Shown one piece after another: positions 1 to 4,957 of a stretch of 8,439 nucleotides of DNA. The notes under the pieces are model-generated. The model searched no databases. It was not told the origin of the DNA and saw only the letters and a list, made by a program, of their open reading frames with translations. Every line of letters starts with the position of its first letter. Within the stretch, counting starts at the first letter, position 1. The stretch comes from Nitrososphaerales archaeon TH5896 (GTDB lineage: Archaea > Thermoproteota > Nitrososphaeria > Nitrososphaerales > Nitrososphaeraceae): contig JAATVP010000251.1 in assembly GCA_014523625.1 (NCBI GenBank), forward strand, positions 1 through 8,439, read 5' to 3'. The position numbers and the translations under genes are program-made.

Positions 1-125
1 CTTAGCCGTACATTGTATTGGATACTCGAAAGTGCTAATGCAATAATATTCACGAAGTATCCTGCATCTTTTAAGATGTGTGCTATATTGTGAGGCGTAT
101 CAAATGACACCGCAGAATAGGACAT
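1..125 (-). CDS. Partial hypothetical protein, N-terminal 41 residues, runs off left edge
   Basis: An open frame begins at ATG (complement 125-123) and stays open to the window edge. It encodes MSYSAVSFDTPHNIAHILKD followed by a hydrophobic stretch (about residues 22-34, AGYFVNIIALALS). I do not recognise the family. A TTTATATAA box at 198-206 (minus) predicts a transcript start near 176, which suits a gene here. Another ATG at 164-162 opens a 13-codon frame (MVPRRKVRVMHRL) whose TAA overlaps this ATG (TAATG). That could be a short leader ORF, or the true start followed by a frameshift. A plus-strand frame is also open over 1-93, so the coding strand is not certain. Only the sequence left of the window can settle function and strand. 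Confidence 0.42.
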   Translation of the reverse strand, partial: MSYSAVSFDTPHNIAHILKDAGYFVNIIALALSSIQYNVRL

Positions 126-197
126 TATAACCTGTGCATAACGCGTACCTTCCGTCTAGGGACCATTTTACGAAATTTTTTCAAAATTCGTGTTTAC

Positions 198-206
198 TTA
201 TATAAA
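198..206 (-). promoter_or_regulatory. Archaeal TATA box for the left-edge minus-strand frame
   Basis: On the minus strand this reads TTTATATAA, a very close match to the archaeal TATA consensus. The expected transcript start, about 25 bp downstream, is near 176. That is about 12 bases before the ATG at 164 and about 50 bases before the ATG at 125. The element is nearly symmetric and could also work on the plus strand, but no convincing plus-strand gene follows. Confidence 0.5.
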
Positions 207-320
207 TTATCATGATATCCACAAAATCAATAATATACTTACGGCCTTACAAAATCAAGTTCAATTGATTAATCTTCTATTCCTTGTAGCCAACAGAATT
301 TGATTTGAATTACTAAATTA

Positions 321-680
321 TCATTTCCTTATATCAAAAAGACCTTCCGAAAATACGAGTTCATCTTTTACTAAGTATTCAAGAAGGCAAGTTAGATTGT
401 TGATTTCTATTAAACATTAGCAGTCGAGCGGTGGGGTAAGTCTCTTGTCTGAATTTATATCTACAGATACGGAAACTTTTCTGACTGCTGAATTGTCGTC
501 TTCCGAGTCTCCTAGGAATAATATGCCTCGTCTACTCATTTCACTATTTTTAATACTTAGGGTATCAGAGACAGCAAGATCAAATGTGCCGCATAGATAT
601 CCAAATTTGGAATATGACGTCTTTTCATCTGAATCTATTATTGAGGATGCCAATTGTTGTTAGCAATGAGGCGAGAACAT
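321..680 (-). pseudogene. Degraded gene behind the helicase: perfect RBS but two in-frame TAA stops
   Basis: From ATG at 680-678, a single frame of 120 codons runs to TGA at 323-321. Only two stops interrupt it: TAA at codon 7 (662-660) and TAA at 419-417. The middle part (79 codons, 653-417) is hydrophilic, with GILFLGDSEDD and RKVSVSVDINSD, and about 63% of its codons begin with a purine. The last part ends ...LLEYLVKDELVFSEGLFDIRK. The start is preceded by GAGGTGAT seven bases upstream (core to ATG), overlapping the helicase stop codon, so it was built for translation coupled to the helicase. I do not recognise the product. The antisense frame at 445-663 is less coding-like (about 51% purine-first codons) and is read as a shadow. 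Nonsense mutation of a helicase partner gene is the simplest reading; the 653-417 part might still be expressed from a TTG start. Confidence 0.55.
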
Positions 681-683
681 CCA

Positions 684-691
684 ATCACCTC
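684..691 (-). promoter_or_regulatory. Shine-Dalgarno site overlapping the helicase stop codon
   Basis: The minus strand reads GAGGTGAT, complementary to the conserved 3' end of archaeal 16S rRNA. Seven bases separate GAGG from the ATG at 680-678. It contains the helicase TGA (687-685), the typical arrangement for translational coupling inside an operon. It decides the start of the following degraded gene. Confidence 0.65.
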
Positions 692-2295
692 AATTCTCCA
701 AAGTAATTATCTAGCGTCATGGGTTCTTTTTGAATTTGTTTTACGTCCAGCTGGTGTGTTTTGCCTCTTCCTCTTTTAGAAAATGATATCTCTTTTGTTT
801 TCTCGTTGTCCGCATCATCATAACTATTTTGAGCCATACCCGTCGCACGTTTGACAGTTCTTAACGTTTGATGATCCGTGGTTCCTGTGAGATAAATTGC
901 GTAAATGAATGCGGCTTCCTTCCCATCAGATTTTCTAATTACTCTTCCAATCCTTTGGATAGTTTGATTTATGTTCGAAGTATTTGCCAAAATTATCGCG
1001 ACTCCTACTTCAGGGACATCATAGCCTATTTCTAAGGTGTGAACTGACAGAAGGGGATAAAATTCGACTCCCCACTTTGATAAAATTTCATGCCTTTCAT
1101 TAGCCTTAAGTTTGCTTTCAATGACGTATGATTTTATTCTCCTTTTGGATTGCAGTTCTTCCCTGAGCTTATGAATCGACTCCAACGTCTCACTAAATAC
1201 CATTATCCGCTGTTTGGGATGTTTTTTTGATATTATATCTGCGGCTGCTAATATCTTATTATCAGCGCAATTCAAAAGAGCTTTCCGCTTTCTCACATTT
1301 GCAAACCATGTTTTCGCCATAAATGCTGGAGGACCTCCTCTTCGTAGTAACAATGAGATAGACTGGGCGTCATACCGATTAAGCCGGTTGGAGATGCTGG
1401 TTATGCTTGAAGAACAATCATGATAGACCTTTCTCTCTGCCTCAGTTAATTTAACTTTAATAGGGAGAATCACTGGCCTTGCTAACCTACCATCTCTTAC
1501 TGCCTCTTTTACTTGATATTTTCTAACAGGAGGAAGGACACTCAGTATGGTATTGAAATTAGGATCATTTTCATCAATTGTGGCTGTTAGTCCTAAAATT
1601 GCCTTACTACGATCCTCTACGACAACATCAAAAATCTGGCTAAATGACTTTGCACTTTCTCCAATCAAATGAACTTCGTCAAATATGATCATTTGAGAAT
1701 TGCGAAGAATATTCAAATTGTTATTGATACTTTGATACGTACTTACTGTTATCTCGCGTACTTCTTTTTTTTCTCCGAAATATACTCCTATTTGTTTTTT
1801 AGATATGCCATATTTTAGCAATCTCTTTACATTTTGTTCAATAAGGACGATCCGTGGAACCAGCAGAAGGATCTTAAATTGAGAAATAAATTTGTTGGAT
1901 GCTCTTTCACCTGAACTTTCTTTGATTTTAGATCCGAAATTATCGGTGTTGGAGACACGGCTATTGGTGACAACTAGTTTATTCCGGTCTGAACCGGAAT
2001 CGCTGGCATTTTGATTAGATTTTGTATTGTCCACAATATCTAATACGATCCCCCTTCTTGCTTTAGCAGCAGCCCGTCTTGCGCACTCAAACGCAATTTC
2101 AGTTTTTCCAGTACCAGTACTGTATACTATTGATCCCCTAAAATCATGTTTTATCCATGCCTCTACAGCCTCCTCTTGATCTTTTTTCAGATTAAATGGA
2201 AATTTCAGATGTTCAATTGCAGGAGAGTCTCTGTTAGATCTAATATCCTCTGAAGCCTTGACTTCTGTATTAACATCCTCCTTAATCATTCGCAT
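685..2295 (-). CDS. XPB/Rad25-like superfamily II DNA helicase
   Basis: A 536-residue ATP-dependent DNA helicase or translocase with all core motifs. They are a Q-motif-like FNLKKDQ (34-40), Walker A STGTGKT (59-65), motif Ia LLLVPRIVLIEQN (143-155), DEVH box (206-209), motif III LGLTATI (234-240), motif IV IMVFSET (364-370), motif V with EIGYDVP (422-428) and motif VI QRIGRVIR (447-454). DEVH, the LTATxxE context and ARPVILPIKVKLTEAER resemble archaeal XPB, which acts in DNA repair and transcription-linked DNA opening; the XPB RED triad is not clearly kept (DEND follows TAT). Two oddities are a Ser/Asn-rich insertion (about 88-137) between motifs I and Ia, and a C-terminal TLDNYF resembling a PCNA-interacting motif. 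Start: ATG at 2295, with AGAGG about 10 bases upstream. The AAGGAGGAT inside codons 5-7 has no in-frame start after it. The gene is followed by a degraded, formerly coupled gene. Confidence 0.9.
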   Translation of the reverse strand: MRMIKEDVNTEVKASEDIRSNRDSPAIEHLKFPFNLKKDQEEAVEAWIKHDFRGSIVYSTGTGKTEIAFECARRAAAKARRGIVLDIVDNTKSNQNASDSGSDRNKLVVTNSRVSNTDNFGSKIKESSGERASNKFISQFKILLLVPRIVLIEQNVKRLLKYGISKKQIGVYFGEKKEVREITVSTYQSINNNLNILRNSQMIIFDEVHLIGESAKSFSQIFDVVVEDRSKAILGLTATIDENDPNFNTILSVLPPVRKYQVKEAVRDGRLARPVILPIKVKLTEAERKVYHDCSSSITSISNRLNRYDAQSISLLLRRGGPPAFMAKTWFANVRKRKALLNCADNKILAAADIISKKHPKQRIMVFSETLESIHKLREELQSKRRIKSYVIESKLKANERHEILSKWGVEFYPLLSVHTLEIGYDVPEVGVAIILANTSNINQTIQRIGRVIRKSDGKEAAFIYAIYLTGTTDHQTLRTVKRATGMAQNSYDDADNEKTKEISFSKRGRGKTHQLDVKQIQKEPMTLDNYFGELR

Positions 2296-2335
2296 AACTA
2301 ACCATCCTCTTTGAATAAATCCAATTCAATATCTT

Positions 2336-2348
2336 GGGAATATATCCC
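2336..2348 (-). promoter_or_regulatory. Probable helicase promoter TATA region inside an inverted repeat
   Basis: The 13 bases read GGGATATATTCCC on the minus strand: arms GGGA and TCCC around an AT core that can serve as a TATA box. The expected transcript start is near 2316, giving a leader of about 20 bases that includes the AGAGG site. Arms overlapping TATA are where an archaeal repressor would act, but the regulator is unknown. Confidence 0.4.
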
Positions 2349-2577
2349 TATATTTTTCCGCTTTATTTCTTTGAAACCTTGGAGGGAATAAAAAGTAAGC
2401 ATCACGTTTTTGATGACTGCTGAAAATCATACAGGTCATTTTTATACATTGTATCTTTCAATATATAATATCTCTTGTTTGAATGATTTGCTACACATAC
2501 TATTTCAACGGTTTTGCGACAAAGCAAACTCCTTATCCTAATCCAGTTCTGATACACTGATGCTACGAATTAAGCAA
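2349..2577. other. Intergenic stretch upstream of the helicase
   Basis: This AT-rich stretch lies behind the helicase promoter. On the plus strand, an open frame of about 34 codons (about 2320-2427, ending KSKHHVFDDC) overlaps the promoter; it has no good start and I do not call it a gene. I see no RNA gene or repeat family here. Confidence 0.4.
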
Positions 2578-2616
2578 ATAGTAGTAGAGGTCGCCGCCGA
2601 TTGACCGTCCTACTAT
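2578..2616. repeat. Two-step stem-loop with GC-rich core
   Basis: Outer arms ATAGTAG (2578-2584) and CTACTAT (2610-2616) are perfect reverse complements. After a short internal loop (TAGA and GTC), inner arms GGTC (2589-2592) and GACC (2603-2606) pair around a 10-base loop, GCCGCCGATT. The GC-rich centre stands out in AT-rich surroundings. It could be part of a small RNA, a transcription end signal or a protein-binding site. It also lies within a 28-codon open minus-strand frame, so residual coding sequence is an alternative. Confidence 0.4.
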
Positions 2617-2635
2617 CGATATTATTTCTATTTCT

Positions 2636-2825
2636 ATGCTTACAGAACTTCAAAGATTATGGAAAAAAATCAGTTTGTTTGAAGAATGAGACGAATTAAC
2701 AACGACCGTAACTTTTTGTCCGCAAGATGCTGGAGATCGTTAGGACGAAGGAGAAATTAAAAGGCAAACCAATATTCAAGTCAAACCATGGACTAGATAT
2801 TGATTGGCTGCTAAACACATTTTAG
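2636..2825 (+). pseudogene. Candidate short gene remnant convergent with the zinc-ribbon gene
   Basis: Three plus-strand frames look coding in succession. ATG at 2636 gives MLTELQRLWKKISLFEE and stops at TGA 2687-2689. ATG at 2686 gives MRRINNDRNFLSA. The frame from ATG at 2727 is the best: MLEIVRTKEKLKGKPIFKSN, then HGLDIDWLLNTF and TAG at 2823-2825, with 21 of 32 codons starting with a purine. Joined by two frameshifts they would make a protein of about 63 residues. The end overlaps the 3' end of the minus-strand zinc-ribbon gene by 15 bases. I do not recognise the product. The 32-residue frame at 2727-2825 could also be a small gene on its own. Confidence 0.33.
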
Positions 2826-3050
2826 CAAGAAACTACAGTTGTCACAGAAATAAACCAATTCGTCGAATTTGGAATGTAGCTCCATAATCTCATTACATCT
2901 AGGGCATTCAATTTCAGTGTCCAATTCAGATAGCATTGGGTGCTCTTCTTGTTGCTCCCGAATAGGCTCTTTATTAGCTTGAAGGGCCTGCTTTTCAGGC
3001 ATGGGCCTTTGAGAAGCGAGCCTAGTGCGGGCACGTTTAGACATAGGCAT
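2811..3050 (-). CDS. Small zinc-ribbon protein
   Basis: A 79-residue protein with a basic, disordered N-terminus (MPMSKRARTRLASQR), a charged Gln/Glu-rich linker (about residues 20-48) and a C-terminal zinc ribbon. Cys49 and Cys52 (CPRC) and Cys69 and Cys72 (CDNC) are spaced Cx2C-x16-Cx2C, so one zinc ion is expected to be bound between two knuckles. Such small ribbons are common in Nitrososphaeria and are often linked to nucleic acid binding or transcription; the exact role is unknown. No Shine-Dalgarno site precedes the ATG at 3050, and an ATAAATAATAAA box about 11-22 bases upstream suggests a leaderless or nearly leaderless mRNA, so Met3 (ATG at 3044) is a possible alternative start. The gene stands alone, convergent with a decayed plus-strand ORF. 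Confidence 0.75.
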   Translation of the reverse strand: MPMSKRARTRLASQRPMPEKQALQANKEPIREQQEEHPMLSELDTEIECPRCNEIMELHSKFDELVYFCDNCSFLLKCV

Positions 3051-3060
3051 ACTACGAAAA

Positions 3061-3072
3061 TTTATTATTTAT
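3061..3072 (-). promoter_or_regulatory. TATA-like box of the zinc-ribbon gene
   Basis: The minus strand reads ATAAATAATAAA, just upstream of the ATG at 3050 and with a purine-rich GGAAC behind it that could act as BRE. The expected transcript start falls at or very near the start codon, which fits the lack of a ribosome binding site. Confidence 0.4.
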
Positions 3073-3087
3073 GTTCCAGCTGACTTT

Positions 3088-3130
3088 GGGGGGACGGGGG
3101 AGCTAGCTAAATAACTATACTACACCCCCC
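3088..3130. repeat. G-tract and C-tract pair upstream of the zinc-ribbon gene
   Basis: GGGGGG (3088-3093), AC, GGGGG (3096-3100) is followed by CCCCCC (3125-3130). Either G-run could pair with the C-run to form a hairpin with a loop of about 24-31 bases. Such runs are rare in this AT-rich window. The position, 15-80 bases upstream of the zinc-ribbon TATA box, allows a regulatory role, but that is inference. Confidence 0.35.
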
Positions 3131-3231
3131 ATCCACTATCTTACTGTCGTCAATGTTGACAACAAGTCAATTTTAGCTAATAATGCGAAGATGGTACAAG
3201 AATCAATTACGACCAAAAAAATCTTGAGCCT

Positions 3232-3381
3232 TCAATCCTCTAGTATATGAAAAATCTCATTTATTGGTTCTTTTATTATCTTTAATGATCCAATATTATC
3301 GAGATTAAAAGGAACATTTGAAGCAGAAGCTTGAGTAGAATCATTATGACAATAATGGAAATTATGACCAGTATTATACAT
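3232..3381 (-). CDS. Small hypothetical protein, 49 residues
   Basis: ATG at 3381-3379 opens a frame ending at TGA 3234-3232. The protein begins MYNTGHNFHYCHNDSTQ, has a short Ala/Ser stretch (ASASN), and ends in a charged amphipathic segment (SLKIIKEPINEIFHILED). About 60% of codons start with a purine, as in the real genes of this window. No ribosome binding site is seen; TTAATTAG about 30 bases upstream could be a TATA-like element of a leaderless mRNA. It begins 35 bases after the end of the candidate zinc-finger remnant at 3416-3601, so it may instead be the surviving C-terminal part of that gene. I do not recognise the family. Confidence 0.42.
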   Translation of the reverse strand: MYNTGHNFHYCHNDSTQASASNVPFNLDNIGSLKIIKEPINEIFHILED

Positions 3382-3415
3382 AGTAACGTTCAGAGTATTT
3401 CTAATTAAGAGTCAT

Positions 3416-3601
3416 TCAAGAAAATTGTTTGTATGAATAGATGTTAGTCCATAAATTAAAATTATGGAATTTTAGGTGAAAAATTTTGTGGAATCCAAAT
3501 TGGCATGCTTGGCAATAAGTTAACCCTCTGTTTGTCCCAACAGAAAAGATATCAGATATAAGTACTAGCCCGGTTTTGCGCAATGTAGACAAAAATAACA
3601 C
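3416..3601 (-). pseudogene. Candidate frameshifted zinc-finger remnant
   Basis: A 61-codon frame from GTG at 3601 contains TNRGLTYCQACQFGFHKIFH, with one CxxC pair. A different minus-strand frame across the first codons reads CYFCLHCAKPG and then hits TAG at 3567-3565. Joined by one frameshift near 3570, the two give CLHC and CQAC about 20 residues apart, a spacing suitable for a zinc finger. The second half of the frame is poor in purine-first codons (about 44% overall), so as a live gene it is weak. The 49-residue frame just downstream on the same strand might be its former C-terminus. Function would be unknown; a chance open frame cannot be excluded. Confidence 0.3.
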
Positions 3602-3610
3602 TTATTTAAA

Positions 3611-3875
3611 CTGTCAGAAAAGAACAGTAAATATTTAGTCATAGCGGCAGCCATGACACTCAAGCTCATAGGAGCAACAGCAATTGCAACGGACGGCGCG
3701 TTCGCAGGAGTGAAGAAGCATTATGAAAAAAAGTCAAGCATTATCACAAGTCAATGACTGTGGCATTGGTAAATAACCGTCGAATGTTGGATGTCAAAAC
3801 ACTGCATCTCAGATTCAGGGTGACGAGAATTCGGCAGCATTAGAATCAGAGCAAGTATTCCTAGAAAACGCCTAA
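3611..3875 (+). pseudogene. Broken small secreted-protein gene (frameshift, nonsense codon, lost start)
   Basis: The first frame from CTG at 3611 reads (L)SEKNSKYLVIAAAMTLK, then LIGATAIATDGAFAGVKKHYEKK: a positively charged N-terminus, a hydrophobic segment and an AFA-like signal peptidase site. At an A7 run (3726-3732) the frame breaks. Removing one A gives SQALSQVNDCGIGK, a TAA (3774-3776), then PSNVGCQNTASQIQGDENS and AALESEQVFLENA ending at TAA 3873-3875. The CG.GK/GCQN..SQIQGDEN pattern resembles small secreted proteins I recall from Nitrososphaerales, where CGNG..PLNVxCQN is typical (memory, unsearched). Three lesions are visible: CTG where a start would be expected, one extra A, and TAA probably in place of a sense codon. 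The intact protein would have been about 88 residues. The ATG at 3653 gives only a 34-residue product. Confidence 0.65.
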
Positions 3876-3890
3876 AATAAAGTCCACACC

Positions 3891-3907
3891 TTTTATTTTT
3901 TATTATT
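3891..3907 (+). terminator. T-rich transcription end signal
   Basis: A TTTTATTTTTTATTATT tract begins 15 bases after the stop of the broken secreted-protein gene. Archaeal RNA polymerase stops at such T-runs without needing a hairpin. It is consistent with this having been a single-gene transcript. Confidence 0.4.
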
Positions 3908-4304
3908 CGATTTAGTATGTCATTTAACGTTTATAATTAAACTTCGAGAGTACATACGAAACGCTCACCGACTAGAAGGATGTTTGAATGTTCTAGAAAA
4001 CCTTTAGGGAAATATTTTCGAAGGGACCTGGAAAGGTGCTGAGCGGGTAGCATCATCATTCTTTTGTCCTAATTTGGTATTAAACTATCTGGGAGTTTAC
4101 AGCTTCTATGGTCGCCAGTAGTGCAACAACTCATGATATTGCTCCGCAATTCCAATAAATACAATAGCTATTATTAAATCCGTTATTAATTTAGATCTCG
4201 AAGAATATATTTTATGTGATTATTTCAATTATGACGACAAAAATATCTGAGATCATGTCAGTTTCACTTAGCTTCTTCAAAATCTAATTCATAAAATTAT
4301 ATAT
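3908..4304. other. Long gap with faint plus-strand coding traces
   Basis: No intact gene is visible. One plus-strand frame, the same frame as the 67-residue ORF that follows, has unusually long open pieces: 3939-4004 (ending LEGCLNVLENL), 4008-4118 (starting GNIFEGTWKGAERVASSFF) and 4137-4247 (with SAIPINTIAIIKSVINLDLEEY, here split as SAIPINTIAIIK and SVINLDLEEY). Stops at 4005, 4119, 4134, 4248 and 4263 interrupt it. The last piece has about 65% purine-first codons and looks most like former coding DNA. This may be an old gene remnant, but chance is not excluded. Confidence 0.25.
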
Positions 4305-4508
4305 ATGCTACTAGCAGAATGTGTAGCAAGTAATACTGGATTGGACGACAAAACAGAGCATATTCAAGCTACTGTGGGCAAAGAAAAATACAAGGATGCG
4401 GAATACGATGACAATATTATTGAATATTTGATGAAATATCTTGGATTGGAGAGTTATGAGCAGCTCCAAGACTTTTTGAAACATAGTCACATTCCAATAT
4501 TCAATTAG
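4305..4508 (+). CDS. Small acidic hypothetical protein, 67 residues
   Basis: ATG at 4305 to TAG at 4506-4508. The protein is acidic and hydrophilic, with KEKYKDAEYDDNIIEYLMKY in the middle and a helical C-terminal half (YLGLESYEQLQDFLKHSHI). No signal peptide, membrane segment or metal motif is seen. About 66% of codons start with a purine, which supports real coding. The start lies directly after an AATTATATAT stretch with no ribosome binding site. If that stretch is the TATA box, transcription would start near 4324 and TTG at 4341 (Leu13) would be the real start. I do not recognise the family. It stands alone, with decayed DNA on both sides. Confidence 0.5.
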   Translation: MLLAECVASNTGLDDKTEHIQATVGKEKYKDAEYDDNIIEYLMKYLGLESYEQLQDFLKHSHIPIFN

Positions 4509-4957
4509 AATTATCTGTATTCAATGTACTAACCCTCTCATGAAATCGAATTGTGTCATGCATTAATTTGTGATTCAGCAGGATACTCTAACGAGCAATA
4601 ATTTGTTAAATGGAATGCACGGCTCTGCCGTAACCCTAAAGCGGATAAATATTATTAACAGATAACGACATGGATTTGCTCCATCGTCATTGTAGCCTTA
4701 TACGGTAAATCTTAGTACTTTATCAATCGCGTTGCGAATAAGTATTCCAAGCTATTTCATACTAATATTTTTTGGTAGGATATGTTAAATCAAATTCTCA
4801 CAATGTATCTCATGCCTCAATTACAATTCGTTATATTACTTTTCCATAGAACCAAAATCCAAAAATTTTGGAGACCGAAATTATATAGTATTATGTGAAG
4901 TGACTATCTGACCAATTCATTATGAAGATGTTTTATAGACCATGAAATGATAGACGA
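4509..4957. other. Intergenic stretch with two small inverted repeats
   Basis: No convincing gene. ACGGC-TCT-GCCGT at 4619-4631 is a perfect 5-bp hairpin. A 38-codon plus-strand frame at 4782-4898 (MLNQILTMYLMPQLQF...) is hydrophobic and poor in purine-first codons, so it is not called. A 15-bp inverted repeat at 4858-4872 is listed separately. TTATATAG at 4881-4888 could be a TATA box for the roadblock-like gene, with a leader of about 45 bases. Confidence 0.35.
4858..4872. repeat. Perfect 15-bp inverted repeat upstream of the roadblock-like gene
   Basis: TCCAAAA-A-TTTTGGA is a perfect dyad around one central base, with a partial extra copy (ACCAAAA) just upstream at 4851-4857. It lies about 90 bases before the gene at 4958 and a few bases before TTATATAG (4881-4888). 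That is where an archaeal regulator could bind. Operator function is inference. Confidence 0.35.

Noticed and set aside
445..663. Plus-strand 72-codon frame from TTG
   Set aside because: It is antisense to the degraded gene at 321-680. Its codon pattern is weaker, it has no ribosome binding site, and the minus frame has a perfect one plus extended openness.
321..680. Reading the in-frame TAA codons as a recoded genetic code
   Set aside because: TAA ends the intact pncB and roadblock-like genes normally, so mutation is the simpler explanation.
1214..1423. Plus-strand frame inside the helicase gene
   Set aside because: It lies wholly inside the intact helicase on the other strand and has no independent support.
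2320..2427. Plus-strand 34-codon frame ending KSKHHVFDDC
   Set aside because: Overlaps the helicase promoter, has no convincing start, and only its last third looks coding.
2822..3034. Second minus-strand frame in the zinc-ribbon region
   Set aside because: It is a shifted frame of the same DNA and lacks the zinc-ribbon cysteine pattern that marks the real frame.
3191..3250. Plus-strand 19-codon frame (MVQESITTKKILSLQSSSI), open further upstream to about 3107
   Set aside because: Too short, without start signals, and partly antisense to the better 49-residue frame.
3565..3654. Minus-strand 29-codon ORF MAAAMTKYLL...
   Set aside because: Its first two thirds are the antisense of the well-supported secreted-protein pseudogene; only the CYFCLHC end is of interest and is treated with the zinc-finger remnant.
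4782..4898. Plus-strand 38-codon hydrophobic frame
   Set aside because: Few purine-first codons, includes the inverted repeat, and has no recognisable features.
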